Below, in pieces: positions 18,694 to 29,728 of a stretch of DNA of 64,000 bases. The position numbers and the translations under genes were made by a program. The number at the start of each line of letters is the position of its first letter. Position 1 is the first letter of the stretch. Under the pieces are notes generated by a model. It did not search any database and had not been told where the DNA came from. It saw only the letters and a program-made list of their open reading frames with translations. Location: contig NZ_JAGETZ010000001.1 in assembly GCF_017571495.1 (NCBI RefSeq), positions 124,001 through 188,000 on the forward strand, given 5' to 3'. The stretch is from Hymenobacter negativus. Its GTDB lineage: Bacteria; Bacteroidota; Bacteroidia; Cytophagales; Hymenobacteraceae.

Positions 18694-20370
<1,677 letters not shown>

Positions 20371-20404
20371 GCCAAGCCGCTTGTAGCTTTTCGCTATAAG
20401 TACG

Positions 20405-20438
20405 AAAGCCCCGTTGGCAATGCCAACGGGGCTTTTTT
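20405..20438 (+). terminator. Rho-independent terminator after groEL
   Basis: GCCCCGTTGG (20408-20417), loop CAATG, CCAACGGGGC, then six Ts. The stem is extended by flanking A-T pairs. Confidence 0.93.
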
Positions 20439-20562
20439 GTGCGCGTAAGGCTTATGGCTTAATTCGAAGGTTTGTAGTCGGGAAACGGTTGGCGGGCATC
20501 TAGAAGCCTAAGGTGAAGCTTTGGATGCGTTGGAAAGGACTAAATAGGTGGACTGGGGCAGC

Positions 20563-20597
20563 AAAAAGCCCCGACGCAACAGCATCGAGGCTTTTTT
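20563..20597. terminator. Bidirectional terminator
   Basis: AAAAAGCCCCGA (20563-20574) pairs with TCGAGGCTTTTT (20585-20596) with one mismatch. T runs occur on both strands, so it can end the minus-strand gene at 20618 as well as read-through from groEL. Confidence 0.75.
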
Positions 20598-20617
20598 ATT
20601 GATGCGAAATACCCTGC

Positions 20618-21121
20618 TCAGCTAGAGGCACCGGCAAAACAATCGTGGAGCCAGAGCTGCGCGGCGGGCTCGTCGCGCGCCGATGTGAGAAAACGGGTCC
20701 AAGTCTGCTGTTCGTGCCATACGGGTACCAGTTCCCACACGCACAGCGTTGGCTTGTGCGCCACATCACGCGGAAAAAGCGCGAAGCTGGTAGCGGCATC
20801 GTTGTCTTTGTAGAACACGGTTTGCCACAGTTCGTTGGAATTGCGCCAGGTGCAGACGATGAGGAAGTAGAAGGACTCTCCACAACGATGGAGGATGGCA
20901 AAACCCATTCCCTGCGCCTCCGGCGGGCTAGTGCTAAGCTGCTGACGCGCCATTTCCGTCACTGCATCCGGGATGAGGCGACTAGCTTCGTACACTCCAT
21001 ACCATTTCAGCACAGCATTGGGCAGCATAAGTGGGCCTAGCGGACTAACCCCCTTGGGCTTATGCTGATATCCTGTATCAACTCCTGAGTTTGTGGCGAG
21101 GACGTGGGCGAGCGTAGTCAT
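20618..21121 (-). CDS. Hypothetical protein (167 aa)
   Basis: I do not recognise this protein. It is soluble with no signal or transmembrane segment and rich in aromatic residues in the second half (VCTWRNSNELWQTVFYKDND, VWELVPVWHEQQTWTRFL). The ATG at 21121 is preferred to a TTG four codons upstream. It lies 24 bases after the POT transporter on the same strand and ends at a terminator, so it may be co-transcribed with it. Confidence 0.6.
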   Translation of the reverse strand: MTTLAHVLATNSGVDTGYQHKPKGVSPLGPLMLPNAVLKWYGVYEASRLIPDAVTEMARQQLSTSPPEAQGMGFAILHRCGESFYFLIVCTWRNSNELWQTVFYKDNDAATSFALFPRDVAHKPTLCVWELVPVWHEQQTWTRFLTSARDEPAAQLWLHDCFAGASS

Positions 21122-21145
21122 AGAGAATGGCAAGCTGTGAACCGC

Positions 21146-22717
21146 TTACGCCTGCGCTACGGGCGCGGGGTAGTTGCGGGCGTCCATCATCTTGGCCAGC
21201 TTGCCGCTGATGAGGAACAGGATGGCCGCCGCCACAGCTGCTGATACCACAAACACCATGAAGAAATCATAGAGATTGGTGATGTGGAAGCCCAGCAGCA
21301 CCGGCGCGGGAGCCGTCGATTTGGGGTCGGGGTAAAGGCTGCTCATATAGCCAGCCAGGTAGTTGGCCGCTGCGTTGGCGAGGAACCACACAGCCATCAG
21401 CAAGGAAGCGAATTTGGCCGGAGCCAGCTTGTTCACCAGCGACAGGCCGATGGGTGACAGACACAACTCGCCTACCGAGTGCAGGAAATACAGCGCCACC
21501 AGGAAGAACATGCTCACCTTCACGCCGGGCTGCAGGTTGTGCACGCCGAAGCACATCACGAGGTAGCCCGCGGCCAGCATAGCCAGGCCAATGGCCATTT
21601 TGAGGGGGGACGGCGGCTCGGCCCCGCGGCGGCCCAGGGCTGTCCAGACAGCGGCCATGATGGGCGCGCCCACCACGACGAAGATGGCGTTGAGGTTCTG
21701 GAAAATACTGGCCGGCAACTCGAAGCCGAAGATGGTGCGGTTCATCTGCTCATCGGCGAAGAAGGTGAGCGAGGCTGGCGCCTGCTCAAACGCGGCCCAG
21801 AAGAACACCACGAAAAATGACACGATGAAAATTACCATAATGCCTTTGACATCGGCGCCGCTCAGGGATTTATCACTGAAAATCATAAAGGCAATGCCGA
21901 CCACGGCCACACCCAGCAGCGGCGCGATGGTGGGGAATTTGGCCGAATCAAGCCAGAGAATGCCCAGGATAATGGCCAGCAGCACCGGCAGCAGGGCGTA
22001 GATGCCTTTCACGCCACCCGACTGCACGGGCGTTTCGCCTACCTGCACACCTTCCGGCGTGTGCAGGTACTTGCCCTTCCCCCAGTTGAAAATGACGGTG
22101 CCCAGCAGCATGGCAATGCCACAGGCCAGAAATGCCCAGCGGAAATCGGCCGGGTTGCCAGTATCGCCGATAAGACTGGTGATGGTGTTGCCGATGAACG
22201 AGCCCAAGTTGATGCCCATATAGAAAATGGTGTAGGCCGCATCTTTGCGCTTGTCGGCAGGGCTGTAGAGGGAGCCCACCATGCTCGAAATGTTGGGTTT
22301 GAAGAAGCCGTTGCCCACAATCATCACGCCCAGGCCCAGGTACAGCAGCCAGTGGCTGAGGGCGTGGGTGTCGGCCGCACCGTAGTTGGAGGCCGAAACA
22401 AACAGCGTGAACTGACCCAGCGCCATCAGCAGCCCGCCCGTGAGGATAGAACGCCGGTTGCCCCAGTACCGGTCCGAGATGAAGCCTCCGATGAGCGGCG
22501 TGAGGTACACCAAGCTGGTGTAGCCGCCATAGAACTTGGACGCGAAGGCCTTGTCCATCATCATGGCCTTGGTAAGGAACAGCACCAGCACGGCGCGCAT
22601 ACCGTAGTAGCTGAACCGCTCCCACATTTCGGTGGCGAACAGCAGGTACAGCCCCTGTGGGTGGCTGGTGGATTCCGCAGCGAGCGGGCGCTCGGTCTGA
22701 GCAGAGACTGGTTGCAT
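21146..22717 (-). CDS. POT/PTR family peptide transporter
   Basis: A proton-coupled oligopeptide transporter of the major facilitator superfamily in the inner membrane. The 523 residues give 12-14 predicted helices. The POT signature ExxERFxYY is present as E30-M-W-E33-R34-F-S-Y-Y, with the PLIGGFISDRYWGNRR motif in the first loop and LYLGLGVMIVGNGFFKPNISS later. The substrate is probably di- or tripeptides. It has the same orientation as the AraC gene upstream (161-base gap). Confidence 0.92.
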   Translation of the reverse strand: MQPVSAQTERPLAAESTSHPQGLYLLFATEMWERFSYYGMRAVLVLFLTKAMMMDKAFASKFYGGYTSLVYLTPLIGGFISDRYWGNRRSILTGGLLMALGQFTLFVSASNYGAADTHALSHWLLYLGLGVMIVGNGFFKPNISSMVGSLYSPADKRKDAAYTIFYMGINLGSFIGNTITSLIGDTGNPADFRWAFLACGIAMLLGTVIFNWGKGKYLHTPEGVQVGETPVQSGGVKGIYALLPVLLAIILGILWLDSAKFPTIAPLLGVAVVGIAFMIFSDKSLSGADVKGIMVIFIVSFFVVFFWAAFEQAPASLTFFADEQMNRTIFGFELPASIFQNLNAIFVVVGAPIMAAVWTALGRRGAEPPSPLKMAIGLAMLAAGYLVMCFGVHNLQPGVKVSMFFLVALYFLHSVGELCLSPIGLSLVNKLAPAKFASLLMAVWFLANAAANYLAGYMSSLYPDPKSTAPAPVLLGFHITNLYDFFMVFVVSAAVAAAILFLISGKLAKMMDARNYPAPVAQA

Positions 22718-22849
22718 AAGGAAAACTAGGGTGAGAAATAAGTGTTGATGGAGGGAAAATTGGCCCGGTTGCGCATGCCATGCATTGCGGGCACGGTAAA
22801 TCTAGGAAAGTTTCGGCATTGTAAAGCTTGGGGAGCATCGCAGCGCGTC

Positions 22850-22875
22850 ATGCTTCGGCTGCGCTCAACATGACA
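22850..22875. repeat. Single arm of the dispersed repeat (GAAGCAT type), copy C
   Basis: On the minus strand it reads TGTCATGTTGAGCGCAGCCG followed by AAGCAT. Only one clear arm is present; the preceding GAGCATCGCAGCGCG may be a degraded partner. It begins three bases beyond the stop codon of the AraC gene. Confidence 0.6.
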
Positions 22876-22878
22876 TTC

Positions 22879-23790
22879 TTACGATTCAACCTTTCCTATT
22901 TTGCCCGAAGCGTCGCTCCTGTAGGCCTTGGCCCGATAGGCACCGGGTGCCATGCCCGTTTGCTTGCGGAAGAAGCGGGTGAAATAGCCGGGGTCCACGA
23001 ATTGCAGTTCATAGGCAATTTCGGCCACCGAGAGCGATGTATATAAGAGGTAGTTGTGAGCCTTGCGAATGGTATGGGCCTGCACAATCTGCTGGGCAGT
23101 TTTGCCCTTCACAGCCTGGCAGATGCGGTTGAGGTGTACCGGCGTAATCTTCAGTTCCTGGGCAAAATCCGAGATTTTCTTCTCGAAAGGCGCCGTTTTT
23201 TCAATGGCTTTCTGAAACTCGCGGAAGTAGTGCAGGGCGCGGTTGGGGCTGTCTTCCTTGCGGCGGTTGTGGTGCAGCAGCCGGAATATCTTCACAAACA
23301 GCAGTTTAAAATAGCCGTTGATAGCCAACTGCTTGCCCGGCAACTCCGAGTAGATTTCCTCGTGAATGCGCTGCTCCAGCTCCGATAAATCGGCAAAGCG
23401 AACCTCCGCGTTGAAGTCTGACAGAATGTGCACCGTATTCAGCTCCACCAGCACGCCGGGCGTGGCTTGCAGAATGGTATCGAGTAGGGCTTCGGAGAGC
23501 GTGAGGGTGCGGCCCTTCACCTGCGGGCTGAAGGTGAAGCCGTGCACCGTATTGGCCGGGATGATGACCAGGCAAGGCGTGCGCAACTCCACAAGCTCGG
23601 TGGCCTCGAAGGCGGCACGGCCGGCTTCAAGGAAAAAAAGCTGGAATAGGTTTTCGTGCAGGTGCGGTTTGAGGCCCCAGTCGGTAAGGCGCTGGCGGGG
23701 CACAATGAGCTGGCTCTGCAAGTAGTCGTGTGAAATCTGAGCACGGCTGTCGCCGTAGATTCCGTTGTAGCGGGCAATATCGGTGCGCAT
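22879..23790 (-). CDS. AraC family transcriptional regulator
   Basis: A 303-residue regulator with an N-terminal cupin-like effector domain (HLHENLFQLFFLEAG, VIIPANTVHGFTF) and a C-terminal double helix-turn-helix (ELKITPVHLNRICQAVKGKT and SVAEIAYELQFVDPGYFTRF, ending with FRKQTGMAPGAYR). The ATG at 23790 is used; a TTG at 23838 would add 16 residues that do not look family-like. It is divergent from pckA and upstream of the POT transporter, so either is a possible target. The ligand is unknown. Confidence 0.85.
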   Translation of the reverse strand: MRTDIARYNGIYGDSRAQISHDYLQSQLIVPRQRLTDWGLKPHLHENLFQLFFLEAGRAAFEATELVELRTPCLVIIPANTVHGFTFSPQVKGRTLTLSEALLDTILQATPGVLVELNTVHILSDFNAEVRFADLSELEQRIHEEIYSELPGKQLAINGYFKLLFVKIFRLLHHNRRKEDSPNRALHYFREFQKAIEKTAPFEKKISDFAQELKITPVHLNRICQAVKGKTAQQIVQAHTIRKAHNYLLYTSLSVAEIAYELQFVDPGYFTRFFRKQTGMAPGAYRAKAYRSDASGKIGKVES

Positions 23791-23825
23791 GGACAAATGG
23801 GCGAAAGACCGGGACAAACCAAACC

Positions 23826-23833
23826 TAAAGGTA
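23826..23833 (-). promoter_or_regulatory. Possible promoter -7 element for the AraC gene
   Basis: The minus strand reads TACCTTTA, one mismatch from TAnnTTTG, 35 bases before the AraC ATG. Confidence 0.3.
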
Positions 23834-23971
23834 GTCAAGCGTTGTATTACTCCTACCCTAGCGGCCCAGTAAGCGTCATATTTCTACCACTAGGCACAAA
23901 TCAACCATATCTAGTTTGATTTGTCCCACTAAAAAAACAAATTGTTTCACTGGTAACGTTTGCGGAATTTC

Positions 23972-23979
23972 TACCTTTG
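23972..23979 (+). promoter_or_regulatory. Putative promoter -7 element for pckA
   Basis: TACCTTTG is an exact TAnnTTTG match 42 bases before the pckA ATG. A weak TTTC at 23945-23948 is the best -33 candidate. Confidence 0.55.
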
Positions 23980-24021
23980 CAGCAGAAGTCAAGAGAATTC
24001 CCACCCAACACTTTAAGGGCC

Positions 24022-25647
24022 ATGCAAAAAGATTCCCGGTTTGCCGCCAATATCCACAATCGTTTGCAGCCTTTGGGCTTTAACGAAACCGCTACCGTTC
24101 ACCTCAATTTAACGCCTGCCGAGCTCGTGGAGCACGCCCTGCGCAACCAGGAAGGCAGCCTCACCGACACCGGCGCGCTAATGGCTGACACCGGTAAATT
24201 CACCGGCCGCTCGCCCAAAGACCGGTTTGTAGTGCGCGATGCCAACACGGCGGACAGCGTGTGGTGGGGCGACATCAACATCCCCTTCGACGCCGATAAG
24301 TTTGACCAACTGCACCAGAAAATGGTGGCCTACCTGGCCGATAAGGAGCTATACGTGCGCGAAGCCTACGCCGGCGCCAACCCCGACTACCAGCTCAAGC
24401 TGCGCGTGGTGAACGAGCAGGCTTGGCACAACCTATTCTGCTACAATATGTTTCTGCGCCCGGCCAATGGCGCTGACACGTCGTGGACGCCGGACTTCAG
24501 CATCATCTGCGCACCTGGTTTTGAGGCCGACCCGGCTGTGGATGGCACCCGCCAGACCAATTTTGCCATCATCAACTTTACCAAAAAGATGATTCTGATT
24601 GGCGGCACGGGCTACGCTGGTGAGATGAAAAAGGGCATTTTTGGCGTGCTGAACTACCTATTGCCGCACGAGCACAACACCCTGAGCATGCACTGCTCGG
24701 CCAACGTGGGCAAGCAGGGCGATACGGCCATCTTCTTCGGCCTATCCGGCACCGGCAAAACAACCCTCTCGGCCGACCCCAACCGTGGCCTCATCGGCGA
24801 CGATGAACACGGCTGGACGCCTGATGCTGGCATTTTCAACTTTGAGGGTGGCTGCTATGCCAAGGTCATTGACCTAAGCAAAGAGAAGGAGCCCGAGATT
24901 TACGATGCCATCCGGTTCGGCTCTATTGTGGAGAACACACGCTTCATCCCCGGTACCCATACCGTGGACTACGCCAACAAATCGGTGACCGAAAACACCC
25001 GCACCGCCTACCCCATCGACTTCATTCCCAACGCCATTGAGCCCGGTGTGGCCAACGCGCCGAAGAACATTTTCTTCCTCACGGCGGATGCCTTTGGCGT
25101 AATTCCGCCCATCAGCAAGCTCGATAAAAGCCACGCCATGTATCTGTTCATGTCAGGCTACACGGCTAAGGTGGCCGGCACCGAAATGGGCGTAACCGAG
25201 CCTCAGACTACGTTTTCGGCTTGCTTTGGCGCGGTATTCCTACCGCTGCACCCCACCAAATACGCTGAGATGCTGGGCCAGAAAATGGATGAGAACCCCG
25301 ATATCAACGTGTGGCTCATCAACACCGGCTGGACCGGCGGCAGCTACGGCACCGGCCACCGCATGAAGCTACCCTACACCCGTGCCATGATTACGGCCGC
25401 TCTCAACGGTCAGCTCGACGAAGTAAAATTCACCAAGCACCCGATTTTTGGCATGGAAGTACCCGGCGCGGTGCCCGGTGTGCCAACCGAAATCCTGGAC
25501 CCACGTAATACTTGGGCCGACAAAGACGCCTACGACCACACCGCCAATTCACTGGCGGAGAAGTTTGTTGAAAACTTTAAGAAGTATGCGCAGTTTGCAA
25601 ATGAAGAAATTATGGCCGGGGCACCCCGAGTTGCCGTAGAAGCCTAA
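24022..25647 (+). CDS. pckA: Phosphoenolpyruvate carboxykinase (ATP)
   Basis: Interconverts oxaloacetate and PEP at the entry to gluconeogenesis. The 541 residues are the normal length. The kinase P-loop GLSGTGKT is at 240-247, preceded by the HCSANVG metal/substrate segment and followed by LIGDDEHGW. TGRSPKDRFVV near residue 60 binds oxaloacetate. The ATG at 24022 was chosen because the upstream in-frame start overlaps the -7 element. Transcription is monocistronic between its promoter and a terminator. Confidence 0.97.
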   Translation: MQKDSRFAANIHNRLQPLGFNETATVHLNLTPAELVEHALRNQEGSLTDTGALMADTGKFTGRSPKDRFVVRDANTADSVWWGDINIPFDADKFDQLHQKMVAYLADKELYVREAYAGANPDYQLKLRVVNEQAWHNLFCYNMFLRPANGADTSWTPDFSIICAPGFEADPAVDGTRQTNFAIINFTKKMILIGGTGYAGEMKKGIFGVLNYLLPHEHNTLSMHCSANVGKQGDTAIFFGLSGTGKTTLSADPNRGLIGDDEHGWTPDAGIFNFEGGCYAKVIDLSKEKEPEIYDAIRFGSIVENTRFIPGTHTVDYANKSVTENTRTAYPIDFIPNAIEPGVANAPKNIFFLTADAFGVIPPISKLDKSHAMYLFMSGYTAKVAGTEMGVTEPQTTFSACFGAVFLPLHPTKYAEMLGQKMDENPDINVWLINTGWTGGSYGTGHRMKLPYTRAMITAALNGQLDEVKFTKHPIFGMEVPGAVPGVPTEILDPRNTWADKDAYDHTANSLAEKFVENFKKYAQFANEEIMAGAPRVAVEA

Positions 25648-25671
25648 GTTTCGCCGTAGTTCACTCACCAG

Positions 25672-25704
25672 AAAGCCCCGTCAGTTGCAGCTGACGGGGC
25701 TTTT
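25672..25704 (+). terminator. Rho-independent terminator after pckA
   Basis: GCCCCGTCAG, loop TTGCAG, CTGACGGGGC, followed by TTTT. Confidence 0.9.
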
Positions 25705-25747
25705 GCGTTGTCAGGAACCTATCCGCGTATCTTTAAAAGGTTTTCGC

Positions 25748-25822
25748 AGGACCTTATTGCAACCGTTCGCAGTAATATCAACTGGTGTATTTATAAGGTC
25801 CTTCGCGCTGCTCAGAATGACC
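25748..25822. repeat. Dispersed inverted-repeat element, copy D (left arm truncated)
   Basis: AGGACCTTAT at 25748-25757 is inverted as ATAAGGTCCT at 25793-25802, and the right arm continues CGCGCTGCTCAGAATGAC. It is the AAGGACCT subfamily with the outer left arm lost. Confidence 0.6.
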
Positions 25823-25877
25823 AATAGTATGCGACTGCCTTAACCACTTTCGCTTTTTTGTTCCAAACAGGTCTTTG

Positions 25878-27284
25878 ATGAACCCCAAAATATATTTTTG
25901 GCTTCCCCGCGTTGCACTGGTAACGGCTCTTTTTCCTTTTTTTGCGCTCTGCCTCTACAACCAGCCCTATTGGGACGACCTCAGCAATGCGGCCCACGTT
26001 CGTGATTTTGGGCTGTGGCACCTGCAGTCCAAGCTTTATCAGGAGGCAGGTGGCCGGTTTGTATCAATGTTTCTTCTTACGGCAGCCAATCCGCTCACCT
26101 ACGGCTGGTGGAATGGAGTGAAAGCCACTGCTCTGCTTTTTTGCATTGCCACAGCTGCCACGCTTTGGTTTGGCCTGCGCCGCTTATCCAGTAATCACAT
26201 CAGTCGAAGCCAGTCGGCATGGATTACGGCCATTTTACTGCTGGTTTACATAGCCGCAATTCCGGATATTCACTCAAGCCTCTATTGGTTTTCGGGACAA
26301 GTGGTGCATCAGATTCCAATGTTGCTCCTGATTATTGTGCCAGTAGCAACTGCGCTGGCGCACCAGGCCACGGGCCATGCCCGATGGAGCTGGTTGGGAC
26401 TAGCTGGAGTTGGCACGTTTGTCACCGGCGGGTCGAGCGAATTGGGCATTGTGCAGTTGGGCTCCGTTCTGCTATTGGCGTTGGGCCTTAGTATTTGGCG
26501 GCGTCAGCGGACGAGCGTCTACGTATGGGCAGGGCTGCTCACCATCCTTGGCTTGACTAGCATCGTACACGTGCTAGCACCCGGCAATTACGCCCGCTTG
26601 ACGGAAGAACCTGCCCGAATTCCGCTGCAATCGAAGCTTATGCTGATGGCTGTAGGACAAAGCCTGCGCCTCATTCTATGGCAACCGACTGTGCTTTTGC
26701 TACTGGCCATTCCGGTGGTGTTGAGCCCACACGCTGACATGCTACAACGATACCGGCCGGTGGGCATGCGTATACCGCTCCCCATCAGTGCACTTGTTTT
26801 ATTGCTGGGGCTTGTGGCAGGCATTGTTTTAATGCTGGCTTCCCTGGGCGGCCCTCCCCTGCTTGCCCGCGCCACCAATGTGCTGATATGGTGGATTTTG
26901 CTAGGTTGGTGCGCCGCCTGTTGGGCAGCTTTACCAGCACACAGCCAGCCCAGTAAGCCCGCGCCAATGACCACCAGAACTGTAGTGAGCATCCTGCTTT
27001 TGGTTATGACTGCCGCGCCAGCCATCCGGGCCTGGCAGGAATTGCTGGCTGATGCGCCCGAATGGGCCAGGCAATGCGATGCGCGCCTGCCGATTTATAG
27101 AGCCGCCGCTGGGCATCACGCCGTGCTTACCGTCAGGCCCATTGTAGGGGTAATCCCTCGTTATGTTTTAGTACGCGGCTACGACATTCAGCCCGGTCCT
27201 GGCCACCCACTCAACCTGGCCACCGCTGCTTATTTTAATCTGGACTCTGTTAGAACTGGAGGTCCGGTAAGGCCGGCTTTTTGA
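25878..27284 (+). CDS. Polytopic membrane protein (DUF6056/GtrII-like)
   Basis: A 468-residue inner-membrane protein with about ten hydrophobic helices. The first periplasmic loop carries YWDDLSNAAHVRDFG and EAGGRFVSMF, like the acidic-loop pattern of DUF6056 and glucosyltransferase-type (GT-C fold) membrane proteins. A GT-C sugar transferase is therefore plausible but not shown. The ATG at 25878 follows an in-frame TTG. It stands alone between a repeat element and a hairpin. Confidence 0.6.
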   Translation: MNPKIYFWLPRVALVTALFPFFALCLYNQPYWDDLSNAAHVRDFGLWHLQSKLYQEAGGRFVSMFLLTAANPLTYGWWNGVKATALLFCIATAATLWFGLRRLSSNHISRSQSAWITAILLLVYIAAIPDIHSSLYWFSGQVVHQIPMLLLIIVPVATALAHQATGHARWSWLGLAGVGTFVTGGSSELGIVQLGSVLLLALGLSIWRRQRTSVYVWAGLLTILGLTSIVHVLAPGNYARLTEEPARIPLQSKLMLMAVGQSLRLILWQPTVLLLLAIPVVLSPHADMLQRYRPVGMRIPLPISALVLLLGLVAGIVLMLASLGGPPLLARATNVLIWWILLGWCAACWAALPAHSQPSKPAPMTTRTVVSILLLVMTAAPAIRAWQELLADAPEWARQCDARLPIYRAAAGHHAVLTVRPIVGVIPRYVLVRGYDIQPGPGHPLNLATAAYFNLDSVRTGGPVRPAF

Positions 27285-27327
27285 AGCCGCGCAACGAAAC
27301 CAGGTTACTTCCGCGACTTATTAGGCA

Positions 27328-27370
27328 CAGCACACAAACGGCCGGAATTACTGCCCCGGCCGTCGTGCTG
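27328..27370. terminator. Inverted repeat between convergent genes
   Basis: CAGCAC..ACGGCCGG pairs with CCGGCCGT..GTGCTG (inner 8-bp stem 27338-27345/27356-27363, outer 6-bp stem 27328-27333/27365-27370). It lacks a T run, so the terminator role is inferred from its convergent position. Confidence 0.45.
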
Positions 27371-27393
27371 TTCCTAACTATAGCGGTTCAATT

Positions 27394-28443
27394 CTACCAA
27401 CCCCGACGGTCGCGGCGCTGCTGGTCTTTCATTTTGCTGGCCCGGCCCAGCCATGCGGCCAGCGCTACCCCAGCACCGGCCAACAGCGCCGTGCGCAAGG
27501 CCGGACTGCCGGTGGTAACGGCTGCAGTATAGAAGCTGGTTTCGCGGGTATAACCGGGGTAGTTGCCGCGCTCACGCAAGTCGCCGGCAGCCCGGTCAAG
27601 GCCATTTTGAGCCAGGGGACGCGGGGCCTCATCGGCGTGCTCCTGTTTGGCGAACGCCTTTTCCATGTATTGGTCGAATACTGCGGGCGTCCAGCGCTGC
27701 ATGCCAATAAAAGCACGGCCCCCGCCACCCACCACAATGTCGCGCTCGGGCGTGATGGCGGCGTGCAGGATGGCGCGAGCTACGGTTTCGGGGGCATAAG
27801 CGGGTGGGCCGTGCTTGGCCTCGCGGTCCAGGTAGTTTTTAGCGTGCACCGTGTAGGGCGTGTCGATGGACGAGGGCTGGATGAGCGTAACGGAAACCGG
27901 CGCACCGTCCATTTCCAGTTCCATGCGCAGGCCGTCGTTGAAGCCTTTCACCGCATGTTTGCTGGCCGAGTAAATGGTTTGCAGAATAGCCGTCACGTCG
28001 GACAAGATGCTGCCCACGTTGATAATTGCTCCACCTTTGTTTTTCAGGTGCTTCGCGGCCTCCAAAGAGCCGTAGACGAGTCCCCAGAAGTTGGTTTCGA
28101 ACAGTTTGCGCATGTCGTCGATGGGCACCTGCTCCAGCTTGCCGTAGATGGACACACCGGCATTGTTCACCCAGGTGTCGTAGCCGCCAAACTTTTCCTG
28201 CGCGGCTTGTGCAATGCGCTGCACATGGGTTTGTTGGCTCACATCGGCCACAACATATATTGCCTGCCCGCCGCTTTGCGTAATTTCAGCGCAGAGCTGG
28301 CTCAGGGCCTCTTCGCTGCGCGAAGCCAGCACCAGTTTAGCACCTTCTTTGGCTGCCATACGAGCCGTGACAAGGCCTATGCCCGACGAAGCGCCCGTAA
28401 TGACCACAACTTGTTCGCTGAGGTTTTTAAGGTTGATTTTCAT
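27394..28443 (-). CDS. SDR family oxidoreductase
   Basis: A 349-residue classical short-chain dehydrogenase. The NAD(P)-binding TGASSGIG is at 16-23, NNAG at 93-96, and the catalytic residues are S145, Y158 and K162 (YSASK). Arg41-42 region residues (ASRSEE) suggest NADP preference. The C-terminal extension beyond 250 is Ala-rich with a possible membrane-associating stretch (TALLAGAGVALAAWLG). It begins 18 bases after the small membrane protein upstream and is likely co-transcribed. The substrate is unknown. Confidence 0.88.
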   Translation of the reverse strand: MKINLKNLSEQVVVITGASSGIGLVTARMAAKEGAKLVLASRSEEALSQLCAEITQSGGQAIYVVADVSQQTHVQRIAQAAQEKFGGYDTWVNNAGVSIYGKLEQVPIDDMRKLFETNFWGLVYGSLEAAKHLKNKGGAIINVGSILSDVTAILQTIYSASKHAVKGFNDGLRMELEMDGAPVSVTLIQPSSIDTPYTVHAKNYLDREAKHGPPAYAPETVARAILHAAITPERDIVVGGGGRAFIGMQRWTPAVFDQYMEKAFAKQEHADEAPRPLAQNGLDRAAGDLRERGNYPGYTRETSFYTAAVTTGSPALRTALLAGAGVALAAWLGRASKMKDQQRRDRRGW

Positions 28444-28461
28444 GAAAGAGTGGATGGGTGG

Positions 28462-28902
28462 TTAGTAAGAGGAAGTCGTGTAGTCCGTACCGCCGGGAAT
28501 CACCGCTTCATCGGCCGACGAAGCTGGCAGGGGCATTTCCTCAGAGTTGCTGAAAACACCCGACAGCAGACTTGCGCCCAAGCTGATGGCGCCAATGCCC
28601 AGAAACGTGTTGCGAGCCCGCCGGTCTTGCGCAAACCCTGCTAGCCAGGGCATGGCCATGGCTCCCACGCCGGCAGCAAAATCCAGGAACAAGTGGGCTT
28701 TATAAGGCACAAGCTTCCACACGCCCCATTCGGCGCGGGTGAACAGCGTGGATGCCAACACGCCGCCACTCACGATGCGGCAGATGCGGGCCGCTTTTTT
28801 GTTGTGTGCAAACCCAAACAAGTCCGGTGCTGCGGCTACGGTGGGTACGTAGAGGTAATCGGCTACCCCATGCACAGGACGGGGGATAAGAGGCGTATTC
28901 AT
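28462..28902 (-). CDS. Small multi-pass membrane protein
   Basis: A 146-residue protein with three or four hydrophobic stretches (RIVSGGVLASTLFT, AHLFLDFAAGVGAMAMPWLAG, TFLGIGAISLGASLLSGV). The pattern faintly recalls SPW-repeat proteins, but I would not assign that family. The ATG at 28902 is used. The gene pairs with the SDR downstream and is divergent from rsmE. Confidence 0.65.
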   Translation of the reverse strand: MNTPLIPRPVHGVADYLYVPTVAAAPDLFGFAHNKKAARICRIVSGGVLASTLFTRAEWGVWKLVPYKAHLFLDFAAGVGAMAMPWLAGFAQDRRARNTFLGIGAISLGASLLSGVFSNSEEMPLPASSADEAVIPGGTDYTTSSY

Positions 28903-29024
28903 AAGGCGGAAATGATGAAATGTGGAGCTACTTTCTACGCCCGACAAGGGTCGGCCGTTATGGCTCAGCTTGTATTTTGGAAGCCAAAACGCCATTTCGA
29001 AGCTGCCTGCCGTTCTTTGCATCT

Positions 29025-29726
29025 ATGCATACCTTCTTCGCGCCCGACCTCGCCGGCTCCACATATACCCTCCCCGAAGACGAAAGCAAGCATGCCGTGC
29101 GCGTACTGCGCCTGGGCATCGGCGATGCTGTAGAGCTGCTCGACGGGCGCGGGGGCCGCTACGCTGCTGCGGTGGCCGATGCCAACCCGAAGCGCTGCCA
29201 GCTGCACATCACCTACCACGCAACCGTAGCGCCCCGCCCCTACTTCACGCACGTAGCCGTAGCCCCTACCAAAAACCTCGACCGCATGGAGTGGTTCGTG
29301 GAAAAGGCCGTGGAAGTGGGCGTCGAACGCATCAGCTTCCTGCGTTGCGCCCGCTCCGAGCGCCGCGAGCTGAAGCTGGAGCGGATGGAAAAAATTGCCA
29401 TCAGCGCCCTCAAGCAGTCGGGCCAGACGTGGCTGCCGCAACTGGATGAGCTGACGGATTACGCAACGTTTGTAGCAGCGGTGCTCCCCGAAACTACTTT
29501 CATCGCGCATCTAGCAGAAGGCGAGCGGACGGCGCTGGCGCAGGTAGCTGGCGCGGGGTCCGGCTGCTGCGTGCTCATCGGCCCGGAAGGCGATTTTACG
29601 CCGCAGGAAATTGCGCTGGCGCGGGAAAAAGGCATCCGGCCGGTGACGCTGGGTGCCTCTCGACTACGGACAGAAACAGCAGCGCTAGCAGTCGTATTTA
29701 CGGCGCAAATTATGCGTGATAAATAA
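29025..29726 (+). CDS. rsmE: 16S rRNA (uracil-1498-N3)-methyltransferase
   Basis: A SPOUT-class methyltransferase modifying U1498 in the 30S decoding region. The 233-residue protein has an N-terminal PUA-like domain (residues 1-70) and the SPOUT knot with IGPEGDFTPQEI and LGASRLRTETAALA, the SAM-binding trefoil signature. The ATG at 29025 is chosen since the longer frame upstream is antisense to the neighbouring gene's leader. Confidence 0.94.
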   Translation: MHTFFAPDLAGSTYTLPEDESKHAVRVLRLGIGDAVELLDGRGGRYAAAVADANPKRCQLHITYHATVAPRPYFTHVAVAPTKNLDRMEWFVEKAVEVGVERISFLRCARSERRELKLERMEKIAISALKQSGQTWLPQLDELTDYATFVAAVLPETTFIAHLAEGERTALAQVAGAGSGCCVLIGPEGDFTPQEIALAREKGIRPVTLGASRLRTETAALAVVFTAQIMRDK

Positions 29727-29728
29727 TT

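Noticed and set aside
27281..27532. 83-codon plus-strand open frame overlapping the SDR gene
   Set aside because: It begins at the last codons of the membrane gene and runs antisense into the SDR C-terminus. No resemblance to a protein family.
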